Shown one piece after another: positions 48,503-60,900 of a stretch of DNA of 64,000 nucleotides. The notes below the pieces were generated by a model. That model was not told the DNA's origin. It worked only from the letters and a program-made list of their open reading frames with translations, and made no database searches. Where the stretch lies: the NCBI GenBank assembly GCA_029844215.1, contig CM056733.1:54693794-54757793 (forward strand), read 5' to 3'. Numbering within the stretch: the stretch's first letter is position 1; each line of letters opens with the position of its first letter. A program made the position numbers and the translations under genes. Origin of the DNA: Przewalskia tangutica. Lineage: Eukaryota > Streptophyta > Magnoliopsida > Solanales > Solanaceae.

Positions 48503-51500
48503 CACGCCAACTAATCTAGATGACACGCCAACTAATCTAGATGACACGCCAACTAATGCACCTCAAACTGGAACGTCTCCTATTCCCCCTAGTATGAGAC
48601 GAGGCCCACCAGAACGAAAATTAAAATCACATGTATGAGTTTTTTTTATAGAGATGTACAAAATCAAGTTGTTACATGCAAAATTTGTAAAATTATTTAT
48701 AAATTTAAAATGGAAAAAAGTCAGAGCGGGACGGGAGGTTTAACTACGCATTTGAATACCAAACACAAAGCTAGGTGGGATGAATATAAGGCTCAAATGA
48801 AGGGTGAGTCAACAATGCCCTCTCAGTCGGGACAAGCTTCACATACTGTCCTGCACCAGGTATAAGGTCAAATTGACCATATGACGGGGGCAGTTGTAGG
48901 CCCTAAATACGATAAAATGAAAGATAAGGAAGAATTATCAAAATTAGTTGCAGTGGAGGGTTTGCCTTTTTCATTTCCTGATTCTCCTGGTTTTATTCAT
49001 TACATAAGATCAATGTTGTCACGACCCGACCTCGGGCCCGTGACTGGTGCCTTACCCCGGACACCCTAGTGATACAACATCAGAGAAAAACCAGCGGAAA
49101 TAAAAACTTATGAAAGAAAACAGTGAAATAAGAAAACAGGCTAACCCAAACGGTTACCTTTTTGTACATAAATGAAAACTTGAACAGTTACATCCTTACA
49201 AACTCTGCCCACAATAGTTCTACAGACCTCTAAGAATTTTAAAACCATAATGACGGGACAGGGCCCCGCCATGCCCCTGAATGTACAAAAGTCTACCACT
49301 TCAGGAACTGCACACGTGACAAGCTTCCGAGATATGGAGCTTTCCGAGAACCGAACAAATGATCCTAAGAGCGGATCGCCAGTTATGTACCTCAACTCGC
49401 GCAGATGAACGCATCCCCGGCGAGGTCAAGACAACAGTACCAAGTATGTGAAATCAAAATATCAGAAATGAAATCATAATAGTCTATATAAAGCAGGAGA
49501 CATGTATGATAACCAAACTACAGTACACAACATATAAGCAGTCATGTTAAGTCAGGGACTCATGCCCGTGAAATCATCACTCAAATACAACCCGGGAATT
49601 TAACCCGCACAATGGCCGCATGCCCCAAGATCTCACCTCAGATAAGCATGGCCCTGGAACCGTCCTAGTGGGCCTATACCCGTGGACCATCCAACGTGTC
49701 GGTATGCCCAAAGGAGATAACAAGATAACAATCCCTGTGGAAACATACACGTGGGCCACCCAACGTGTCGGTATGTCCAAACAACTAACAAGATAAAACT
49801 CACTGTGGAAGCATACCCATGGGCTACCCAACGTGTCAGTATGTCCAAACAAATAACAGATAATACTCATCATGGAGCATACCCGGGCTACCCAACGCAC
49901 AAGATGTCCAAACAAATAATGATACTACTCATCAGGAAGCATACCCGTGGGCTACCCAACGTGTCAGTATGTCCAAACAAATAACAGATAGCCGGCCCTC
50001 CATCGAGAGACTCGATAGCGCAAATCAAACTCTTGCACAACAAGGCTATCTCAACCAAGCATAGGCAAATTACACACAACTCAAGGTACTTTAAACACTC
50101 CTTAACACGACGTCAAGTATACCATTTAAAACCCAAGTATCTAACCCCTTTAGGATCAAGGTACTCCTACCTTTTATAACCAAGCCACTTATGTTTTTCC
50201 ATTCACAAAGAGTTCAATATTTGAAAACAAGTTACTTCTCTTTTTCCAAAAATCAAGTTACCCTTTCTAAATCCAATAATGAATCCATTTCTTTATTTTC
50301 CATAAAGTCGTTATAACTAACTTCCCATAAAGCTATTATAACACTTTAGGTTTTAAAACAATACAAGACAAAACCATGCCTTTCTTTTAAAACAAAACAC
50401 TTCAATTTCTTAAGTCTCTTTTCTTTTAGAAATTCGAGTTCCTTACTTTGGAATTTTTAAGAAGATCAAAACTTGATTACAATAATTCTTATTAGAGCAG
50501 CCATGATCTAGGAAATGTAATACAATTTTGTCTTATCTTAGCATCTATGCAGATGGAGGTTTCTACTGGTTTTAATATAATTAATTGTCATTACCTTTTT
50601 CCTTTATTAACGCTGCATTGGCTTGTTCGATTCTTATTCCCATTTCCGAAATTTATGTAACATTATTCTTTTAAAAACCAAGTACTCATTTCTCACGAAT
50701 GAGGTTTCACACTTTTCAACACCATTTAAGTCGATTATAAGTCAAGTCTCTTATCTTTTGAAATCAACAAACCATTATTTTACCTACATAAAGTGGTTAT
50801 AACAAACTTCCCATAAAGCCGTTATAACACTTTATGTTTTAAACCAACCAATTACAACTATAAGCCCCATGACCAAGAGGGCTTATTCTTTAACCACCGA
50901 GTACCCATTACTAACGAATAAGATTTTCCTACTTTTTCAAACAATCAAGACCTTTACACTTCATATCAAGTCAAGGCACAACAAGGGAAATCAAATTCCT
51001 TTAACACACATGCATCTACTGCACTATATATTTCACAAATAATCATGCTGAAGAGGATAGGAAGAATCACATACCTCGCGACGATTGTCGACAATAAGCA
51101 AACTGCTCCACAGTACTATCTCCCTTAAGTAGAATATGCTACTCGTAGTACTTCAATCCTATAAGGGTCATAAAACGTCTATCAAACTCTAGCTTCGAAC
51201 GTAGAATAACTAAGTGCAAGGTCCCTACATTCTACGGAAATTTGGACAGCACTTCCTTGTTTCTACTTACTATGCCACCTTTTTCAAGGCCGAAATTCAA
51301 TAACCAACGCCACATTTAAGGCTCAATTAATTCAGTAAATACAAGGGGATTACACGTCTAACAATACGTGTAAAAATTCCGCCCCACAACAATACAAAAA
51401 TAACCCAACACTTTCCATGCCAATCTTGGCCAACAATATAACCAATCCTAAATCTTTTCCAATTATCTTCTCAATCCAAGTTATGGGGTCTAACATGATA

Positions 51501-54169
51501 TCTAGCCCTAGACATCTTCAACAACTACAATCCCCCTTTACAACATGTGACGACCCAATTAGTAACCAAATTGAAGTTATCATCTTAAGGCTAACATGCC
51601 CATTTCAGTTTTCAACAAGACAACAAGATCCAAATCTATACAACTTAAATAAAACAGCCTCAGGCTCATTTCTAAACTACTATAACAAGTATTAACTCAT
51701 ATCCAAGAGAAGGGGAAACTTTTACCTTTGGAGAAACCCACAAAAGCCCCTTTCTTCCACTTTTTTTCCGTCAAACTCGTCCACCAGCGCTTCCCACAAG
51801 TTTACCCACACTTTTCCTTCTTGCCGCCGCTCCAACAATTTCCTAAGGCTAGGCTTTCTTCAAGAAAAACTAGAGAGAAAGGGAGAGGATTTCTTAGGAG
51901 GGTTAGGTGAAATGGCCAAGTCTTCCAAGACTTGGCCCTAAAATAGGACCCTTTACTTGGTCAAAAAGATGGGAGGGACACTTGTCACCCTCCCATAGGC
52001 TTTTAACAAAATATCCCGATTCGATTTTTACCAGAAAAATCCCGCGCCGGCGCTGGCCACACGGCCATGCGCTCCACTCCAAAAGTTCCAAAGATTCGCC
52101 ACAAGGCCAGCAACCTCGCGACTCCAAGACAACCGCGCCGTGGCCCTCGCATTCAGGCCGCACACTGCACTTCGAACCGAAATCGCTGCTTTGCTCGATC
52201 AAGCGCACCAAACTTGAAACTTCCATAACTTTTGACTCTGATGTCCTATCGACGAACGGTTTGTCATATTGGGAACTAGATTTAACGGACTACACACTAG
52301 GCTTTTAAACACCTCGAAATTCTTAACAACTGGGGTACAACACTCCAAGGTAGACTCAAAATCCGTCCAACACATGTTGCCCACTTATCTTTCCACTTTC
52401 AAATCTTATATTCCTTGGTATGTTCTTATCTTATCTTCTTGAATTTATGGGGTGTAACAAATGTACAATCCTGCTTATAACGGTTTTCCTAGATCAACTG
52501 TTAGGAGAGATGTTTTTAAATTTACACACGAATATCAACAATATTTACGTTATTATTTATATCATTACCCTGGAAAAGTATCTATTACATCTGATATAGG
52601 TCGTAGTACTAACGGTCATGATTATCTAACGGTAACATGTCATTGGGTAGATTATAAATGGTGTATGCAAAAACGTATTTTTGCATATAGATATATAGAT
52701 AGTAGACACATTGATATTTTTATTCAAGAAAATATTTTTTTTATTTGCGATTATTATGCCATAACTGATAAAGTCATTACTATTACATTAGATAACGTTC
52801 TTCTAATATTTCTGTTGTTAGATTATTAAAAATTGTCTTAACTCCATCTTTTCCAGATCATTTTCATATAAAAGTGAATGTCATATTTATAACTTAGTTG
52901 TAAAGGATGGTATATCACTTTTTGAAGACATTCTTGGAAAAAATCAATTTGCTATAAACTATATTTTTTTAAAATAATAGAATACAACGACTAAAAGAAT
53001 ATAAAAATATTTGTCACGGTTGTGGTCTACCTTACAGAAAAGTTTCCGAAGAAGTATGCACTAGATGGAATTCTTTATACAACCAACTACGTATTGCTTA
53101 TGAGTATAGACAACCTATAACCCAATTTTTTAACGTCCGTAATCGAAATTCTAATGATATGCTTATAGATTCCGATTGGGATACAATTTTAGAACTTAAT
53201 ACATTTTTAGAAAAAAATTATCTAGCTACTAAAAAAAATTCCGGTACTTATTATCCTACTATTTCATAAATGTTATTTTATATAGCTCTAATATTTATAT
53301 TACTTAGTGAATATATGGCAAAATCGGCTTATAAAGCACCTATTAAAAAAATATTTTATTCCTATTCCCCCAATATTTTTATTAGTGTTGTATTAAATTC
53401 GTCTATTAAAATAGACGGTTGTAAAAATCTTATTGAAACTATTTATGATTGCATAGATATACTACCACCTCCAACTCCTAAAAATTTAAATGACCCACCA
53501 CCTGTTGAAAAAACTAGAGAAGAAGTGTTGTCTAGCATTCAAGATGAATGTAAAAAAGTATATACGCATTACCAACAAGAAAGTGTTAGCAACCAACCGG
53601 CTTCCATGTCATCTTCTTCTTTTTCAACACAACCTCAAAAACGACATGATGTTTCTGCGGCTAGTATTCAAAGCCTCGGACAGAGAATGTTTAGTGGTAC
53701 CATTTCTAACCAAGTTAGCGAGTTTGATGTTTTTGTTTTGTAGGGTGTTGTACCGTACGAAGCAATTGAAAATAAAGAGGGAAGTGAAGACTTCCTAAAA
53801 TACTGGAGGGAGAATGAGAAGAATTTTCCAACACTAGCAAAGATGGGCCCGAGATGTGTTGAACATTCAAGCGTCATCAACAGCGTCTTGAAGCACATTT
53901 TCTGCGGAAAGATTTCAAATAGGAGAGCACAAACATTCATTGGCAGGAGACCCATTAGAGATTGCAGTTCTATTCAGAGACTGGATTCGTGCGGAGCGTA
54001 GGAGGTGCGACCAACCGGAGATCAGCGAAAAAGAAGACTACAACGACAACGAAATCTTATCCGACGGATGTGCAAGCGACGTCGGCCAATTTGACCAAGA
54101 TATACCAATTCCAACCGAAAAACCACAAGAAATTATAAAGAAACTAGAAAACGTGTTTCTTAAAATGTA
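48503..54169 (+). pseudogene. hAT transposase (RICESLEEPER-like), broken
   Basis: A BED zinc finger (CKICKIIYKFK ... HLNTKH) lies at about 48,675-48,770, preceded by a 21-bp triple repeat (48,503-48,560) and a frameshift in a T run near 48,638. An in-frame stop lies at 48,863, after which the same frame runs to the nested LTR (HYIRSM) and resumes at 52,465 (YNPAYNGFPRST). The catalytic region contains SITSDIGRSTNGHDYLTVT (about 52,580). TRWNSLYNQLRIAYEYRQPI lies at about 53,070. The C-terminal hAT dimerisation region (FLKYWRENEKNFPTLAKM, about 53,790; DWIRAERRRC, about 53,980) ends at 54,169 after a frameshift. The enzyme would have cut and pasted the element. Confidence 0.92.
49017..52459 (-). 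mobile_element. Solo LTR (3.4 kb), minus strand, TSD AATGT
   Basis: It starts TGTCACGACCCG and ends GGGGTGTAACA on the plus strand, with AATGT at 49,012-49,016 and 52,460-52,464. Removing it and one AATGT restores an open hAT transposase frame. It is a close relative of 18,778-22,346, with a shared start, a shared block at 50,480-50,830 and similar order. A repeat stretch at 49,660-49,985 has five units around CCCGTGG(G)C.ACCCAACGTGTC. No PBS, PPT or coding domains. Confidence 0.95.
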
Positions 54170-54497
54170 ATTCTTTTAATTGTAATTTTACTATGTTATT
54201 TATTTGCAACTTTCAATATCACGAAGTTACAATTTTAAAATTGTATTACCAAAAAAAATCATACTTATAATCGAATAATATTAGAGGCACAAAAACAGTC
54301 TTGGGATGTTTTTATTAAACTATCTTGTTGTGTGTGTTATTTATTTATTTAATTTAAAAGGCAAATAAAAAAACACCCCACCCGACGCCACCGACCCCCT
54401 CTGGATTGGGACGGGGCGGCGGCAGACCCGCCAGCCCCCGACCCCGCCCTACCCCTAGCCTCACCAGACCCCGACCCCGCCCCGTTGGACAGCCCTA

Positions 54498-54540
54498 GTA
54501 TAGATAGAGATAGATATAAATATAGATAGATAGATGAGGA
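54498..54540. repeat. GATA-rich microsatellite at the hAT edge
   Basis: Imperfect TAGATAGA repeats start at the hAT right target duplication GTATAGAT and extend about 40 bp. The target site itself belongs to this repeat type. Confidence 0.75.
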
Positions 54541-54658
54541 GCTCTTTTCCGTTTTTGATTTTCTTTTGCATTTTGTAACAAACAAAAAAAACAGCTTTTT
54601 TCTTACCCCTTCTCTAGTTGCCAAACGAAGCAAACTCCAAATAAAGACAAAATAAAAT

Positions 54659-54751
54659 CACTTAAAAACATATAATATCACCAAGCATTTCTGAGGACAA
54701 AGTTTCACTTAAAACATATAATATCACCAAGCATTTCTGAGGACAAAGTTA
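54659..54751. repeat. 47-bp tandem duplication in the kinase 3' flank
   Basis: CACTTAAAA(A)CATATAATAT and the following bases to GGACAAAGTT occur twice, starting at 54,659 and 54,706. It is 210 bp or more beyond the stop codon and may fall in the 3' UTR. Confidence 0.92.
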
Positions 54752-54961
54752 CATTTCCATTTATCATAGATACAAATGATGCTTTACAAATTGCAATATA
54801 TAACAAGATTTCATGTTTCCTGGGAATATATTTAATGTCGCTCATTAGTATTCGACAATGTTGTTTCACACTCTGAAGGAGACACTCTCCTCTCTCTGAA
54901 TGATACAGAATAAATATAGTATACTTCTTGCACAGATACCGAGAAAGAAGATGCCATACCA

Positions 54962-57900
54962 TCACTTGGACTGCTGATTTCGTGCTGGATGAGCTTGTGG
55001 TCTTGTTGGACAGGCGGCAGCCATGGCACGTAAGCGTCTGGCAATTTCAGTGAAAGATGGGCGGATGGCGGGATCTGGAGCCCAACACTGCTCCATAAGA
55101 ATTCTCCACTCAGTGTCACAGAAGCTTGGCATGGGCGGTCTTAATGTGTTGTTGACAATACCACCTGCATACAATACAATGGATACAAGACTGCATTAAA
55201 TTCCAAACTGGATCTGTGATTTGTATAGTTTTCAACTTTTACATAAGACTAGATCATTTTTTAGGACCATCTTTTATATCTCTACCGCAGCTTAGAACCA
55301 GTAGAAACTAAAGGGAAGGACACCAACAAGGGGTATTGCATGAGAATGAGGAGTGGAACACAATAAAAAAGCAAAGAGAGAATTAAAGAAAGTAAAGAAG
55401 TGGGGTGGAGGGGAGTGCTGTTCTATTCTAGATTCCATCATTCAATAAACTATACTTCAATCCTAAACATCGTTGGGGTCAGCTATAAGAATCCTCTATA
55501 TGTTCGCTCTTTTCGAGCCATTTCACACCAATACTATATAATTTGTCTTTTCGGCGCTTTTAGTTGTCAATTCCACATACCAAGTATTTTTCTTGAATGT
55601 TTAAGCTGCACCTGACATTTTAAGTGGCTTCCTATGTTAAAGATTAGCGGGAATAGGAACAAGCACTAATAATAGTTGAACCATGTTTAAGCTTCAATGT
55701 CTTCTATTAATAATTGGCACTCACAGAATGCCTTGCACATATAGTATAACATCATAGTTACTTGAGAAGACCCCACGTTTGATCACGATTTCTAGATACT
55801 GATTTAATTTTGTAAGAATGTAGCTGCTTCAGAAATTAGTGGATAAAAATTGGAAATGCCTATATTGACTAAATATGTCTATACTGTTGTGCTTTTACTT
55901 TCCAGTGAAAAAGCAACCTTCTGTTCCTTACTTGCTAGAATGGACTCTAACACTCCTGCCTCGATCCTTCATTAAGGCAGCACTTAGCAGGAAATATAGC
56001 ATATGACAAGTAATTGAATTGTCAGATGCAGACAGCAATGGCAGCACAAACTGCAATGGGCAATAGCAAGAGCAAAATGTTGGAAGGGCTTAGTAAAATA
56101 AACCTATAATTGCTCCATAATGCATATTTGCATAAGGTTCCTCGCCAGTGAGGATTTCCCAAAGCACAACCCCAAAGGAGAAGACATCGACCTGCAAAGT
56201 TCAAAATTTGTCATTATGAATGGCAACTAGTGCATCTACATTATTTTTTTTCGTGATTTGTTCTATCTTAAAAGTGAAATTCCTGCTGATAAAGTTATGG
56301 TGAAACAACATTTCAAAGGGAAAATAGAAGTGTTTCAAGAAAATACAGAAGCTATTAAATGCAAATGCTTAAGCGCAAAACTAATGAACAAAAGAGAGCA
56401 CATAATTCATTAGATTCTTGAAGATGGCAAAATTTTTAGAACGGCATGTTGAGTTGATAAGCATCAAGTACCGCTACCCACCACGAGAGGTGAAAAAAAT
56501 GATGTCTAAAATAGACTATTAAGTTTCCGTTCACATTTGAAGAGCTTAACATAAGAAATAGAAATTGAAAGCTTACCTTCTCAGAAACCTTATTACTGCC
56601 ACCATTCAATAGCTCCGGAGCCATCCATGGAAGTGTTCCCCTGACTCCACCAGTAACCAAGGTATTTCTCTTAATTTTTGACAGTCCAAAATCAGCCACC
56701 TACACAGAACACAATTTCCATTAGCTTTGGACTGATCCATACACGGCATCGTTGTTATCCCTTACTTGATGAAGAATTGTCATGTTAAACTTGTAACAAA
56801 GTATAATGAGTGATTACCAAAGTGACTGAAGCAGCTGTTTACAGTTTGGGCTTAGAAACTCCGTTTATGCATTATTAAGCTATTAATCCAGAAAAGACAA
56901 CCTGACATCTAGAAAGCATGCACCAATTACAAAAATCACATTTTTATTAGGTACAAATCCTCTTGTGGTATTCCACTTGTTGCTTAATTTTGGTATACAG
57001 ATGAAATTCTCAATGATAGATGATTGTATCACGAATTTTGGCAATAATAGCTTGGACCATGGCGGGATTAACTGCATATTATCTGTTTTTGATCTACTAC
57101 TTTCGAAAGGTATTACTAATATACTGGCTAATAAGCTGATTATGATCATCAGACTTGTATGCTATAGAAAAAAAAAGCATATTGTCGCATTTCAGATCAA
57201 AAGCAGCACATTCTTGTAAATGCAGAATCCATTGAAAAATTCAAAAGCAGCACATTCTTGAAGGTCACCTTACAAATGGGTCGAGAAGGATCCTTTAAGT
57301 TGACAAGTAAATTGTCACATTTCAGATCAAAATGCACAATATTCTTTGAGTGCAAATATTCCATTCCAAATGCAGCATCCATTGCAATTATGAGCCTCTT
57401 GCGACGATCAAGGTGTCTGGACAGTTCGAGTAGGGAGGAGAAAGTAATAAGTTTTCTTGAGAAAAAAAAGAACAAAAAGAATAGTTTAAGAAGTGGACTA
57501 TCCAGTAATACCACACCTGTCCTTGCAAAGTAAAACATGTCTAAGAGAACCATTCACCATGAATTCTGCTACTGTGGCAAGAGTCCCTCCAGGACCATCT
57601 TGCACTACACCATAAAATGCCACCACATTGGGATGATGAAGTTTTGAAAGAATTTCAGCTTCACGCCAAAACTCCACAGTCTGGAAATAGTTCCCAAGTT
57701 ATTTCATGAAATAGCTAGTGCAAAGAAAGCAGAAGCATAGACGATGTATGTACTTAAAGGCTCTTACTTACCAGTTAAAAAGAAAATGTATATACTTAAA
57801 GCTTCTACAAGTATTATTTTTTATAAAATTCTAGACTGCAATGAAACTCACTCCATGTCTCTTTCTATACTGCGACAAAACCATTTCAAGGTGTATAGAG

Positions 57901-60900
57901 TAACTTGGAATGATACAAAATATCAATTCGGTGTACAATTTACGCTAAATCTCATAAAAAAAGAGAACAAGAAAATATTCACAGCTTCTACCATGATATA
58001 GACAGCGCAAACAATAACTTGGTTGTATAACTTTTTAGCTTCTGTTAGTTTAATTTTTACAATTTTTGCAGTTTGAGATGAAACTCACCAATCTCTCCTG
58101 CTCTGATGAGCGACCTGTGAAACAGCTTTTTTTTATTCTCTTGATGGCAACGTCAGTCCCTCTCCATTTTCCATGATATACGGTCCCAAATGTTCCAGAA
58201 CCCAATTCCTTTAGCTCTTCAAGATCTTCATTAGTGATAATCTATAATGGAATGAAAACTTGTTAACAACAAAGATTGACAAAAGAATAGTTGCAAATAC
58301 CAATTAAAGCCCTCCAACCCCGCACACACACAATCAAAAAGAAAAAACAACAAAACTTAAAGCAAATAAAGCTTGCTTAAAGCCACCTTTATTGCTTAAG
58401 AAAATGAAAGCATTGATAAGAAAACCATACTACCTTTTCTCTTGAAAATATAGGAAAACGCTGCTTTTATATATATGGGAGTTGCCTAGGACGAAATAGG
58501 GTGCTTTGGGAATTCTGGATTTAACTGAACTGTAAATGCTGTGTTTGTGTGTACATTTTCTTACGTTGACTGAAAATCTGAGTTTGAGTAAATTCCATTC
58601 GTGTCCCAGATGCTTCAACTAACAAAAGTGTGTTGCATTTCCATGAAGGAATGAACCCACCGCTCCACAAAAAGGTCCACTTTTTCTTATGTTTCTCTAT
58701 TTGGGTCTCTTTTCTTTTTTTGGTTTTTTATCCTGCTGGGAATTGATAAAATGGATCAATTTATTCAGATTATGGATTTGAAAAAAAGTTTCCCGTTCTA
58801 GGTGTTCGCAATCTGGTAATGCAGCGAAGGCGATAGGATAATTTCCCGGTTCGGCATCGAAGGGTCCAGATAGAGATTCCAACATTGATTTTCCTTATCG
58901 TTTTTTGATCAAGTAAGGAATATATTCATTAATAATGGAAAATAAAAAACTTCCATATTCAAGAGGTATTCCAAAAAATAGAAAACCTATAAAACGAGAT
59001 TGTCCTCTACAAAAGACACCCATCATTCAATACAAATAGGAACCTCATGGGTGCATCGAAAGAAATTAAGGATTAAAGGCTATTCCTTAACTGTACAAAA
59101 CTAATTTCGTTTCCATCAAAAGCTCTCTTATTTCTCACTCCAAACCACCCACTTAAGAGCTAACGGAGCAATACCCCACAGCCTGTATCTTCTCTTCCAT
59201 CTTTTAAGCGTCCCTGTCCACGATAATCCAGACCATCTCAAGATTTCCCACAACTGTTAACGCAATCTAGCAATGTAGGAGAAGGTAGTCTACATCCTCT
59301 CCAAATTTTTTGCACATAAACCAGCAACTAATATAGGTGATCCTTCTCTTTCTCAAGTTTTCGGTGGTCAAAATTGCACCTCTAGACGCCAACCATGAGA
59401 AGGCCACTTTTTTGGAGCCCTAGGAATCCAAACTGACAAGTGGGGGAAAAGAACCTCATCTCTAGCTAGCAACTAAATGTAATAAGTCTTAACTGAGAAA
59501 CGACCACCGTTGTCTAAGTCCTATCTCCAAATATCCTGACTTTCTACAGAAAGGGTTTGATTGTAAAGCTTTTCAAGCAGGTTTTGAAATTCCAACACTG
59601 ACTTTCCTTCTAGGGTATGGTCTAAATTATTGAAAAACATCAACTTACATTATTGGTTTCCTAATTTGAATCCAAAAGATACCGCTTCTTGTCTAATTTT
59701 AAATACCATTCCAAGTATACGCATTTCTACAACCAATCCACCCATTCCAAGTCAGAGTCCCTTAATTATCCACTAATTTCTGAAAGTTGCAAAGATACTT
59801 TAACTTGAATTTCTGAGAAGAAGAAACTAATTGTTAGTGGTAAGATGCATAAATTAATCTTGTATAGATTGGCCTGGTATCTAAAACATATTATTTCTTT
59901 AATATATTGCTCCTTATAGTAATTTTTTCTTTATTTTGATAATCTGAGAAAGATTGAAGAGGAAATAGTAAACTTGAAAGGGTGAAAGAGGGAGAAAAGG
60001 CGTGGGTAGCAAATTTTACCAGTGATCCTGTCTCACATAATAAAATTTCTCACTGGTATCCAAATCACAGGTTGAAACTAACAACACCAAGTAAGATAGA
60101 TTATCTAAAATGAAATAGAGATTGATCGCCGGAAAAGTATCTATTGAATACATATTTGATAGCTCTAAACAAACAAAAGTGTATGAATATCATCCACTGT
60201 TGACGTGACATACAAGACCAACGAGCAATAGACACGTCCCAAAGAAAAAAACCCAAAATCTATCTAATATATTTTGATTTAGCATACAGAACGATTCAGA
60301 AAAATTATAACTTGTCCGATGAAACTTGTGCACATACATTCTGGACCTTAAAGTAGAAACTCAAAGCTTTTCTATATCTTGCACTTAATTGTGAGGAAGA
60401 TTCTTAGACTTGATCTACACTTTGTAAGTATAGATCTTGGAACGTGGACAATATATGATGTGGCCCGACATCGGATAAACAATGAATTGAGATGAGTGTG
60501 GCTCTGATACCATATAAAGAATAGATCTTAGACCTAACTCAACCCCACTAGCTTTTGGGGTTGAGTTAGGCCAAAGATCCATTCATTACAAAAAATACAT
60601 ATTGCAAGGTGAAACCAAAGAATATCAGAAATTTACTACGGAAAGTCCACAGTACCTGCAAGGAGTTGGGATCAAAGTCTCCAAGCGAGAGATTGTTAAG
60701 GGAAAAGCCAGAATTCTGAGCCCCTTGGTTCTCATCCTTCATGTTGCATAAAAGGATTTACTACACCATATTAGCACGTGTAACGGAAAACAACAATAAT
60801 TTCAAATTGAAACAAAATAATGCTGCTAGAATCTGCACTAAAAAATACCTGATAACCTGATTCAGCTATTTTCGAACTCAATTCAACATCATACTGCATA

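Larger units (their letters stand above)
48005..54497 (+). mobile_element. hAT DNA transposon, 8-bp TSD, split by a solo LTR
   Basis: The terminal inverted repeats read TAAGGTTGTCCAAC at 48,005 and, inverted at 54,484-54,497, TAGGGCTGTCCAAC (12 of 14 match). GTATAGAT flanks both sides (47,997-48,004 and 54,498-54,505), a perfect 8-bp duplication typical of hAT. Without the nested LTR it is about 3.05 kb. Subterminal regions are very GC-rich (48,010-48,240 and 54,370-54,490). The interior encodes a BED-finger hAT transposase with stops and frameshifts, so it is dead. The right end lies 465 bp beyond the kinase stop codon. Confidence 0.96.
58242..60655 (-). other. Kinase intron 2 (2.4 kb), with two repeat insertions
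   Basis: Long intron between the exon coding DENQGAQNSGF and the exon starting IITNEDLEELKE. Outside the LINE fragment and TRIM-like repeat it is AT-rich with no recognised feature. Confidence 0.8.

Noticed and set aside
49577..50079. Overlapping ORFs of 63-112 codons on both strands
   Set aside because: They fall in the repeat block of a solo LTR and shift frame with the repeats; no domain.
54349..54633. 94-codon glycine/serine/arginine-rich ORF on the minus strand
   Set aside because: It runs through the GC-rich subterminal region of the hAT element and the adjoining microsatellite; compositional artefact.
60771..60848. Extension of kinase exon 1 by 25 codons to a stop at 60,771
   Set aside because: A GT donor follows the codon for Q at 60,849, and the next exon resumes in phase with family-typical sequence; the extension is intron.
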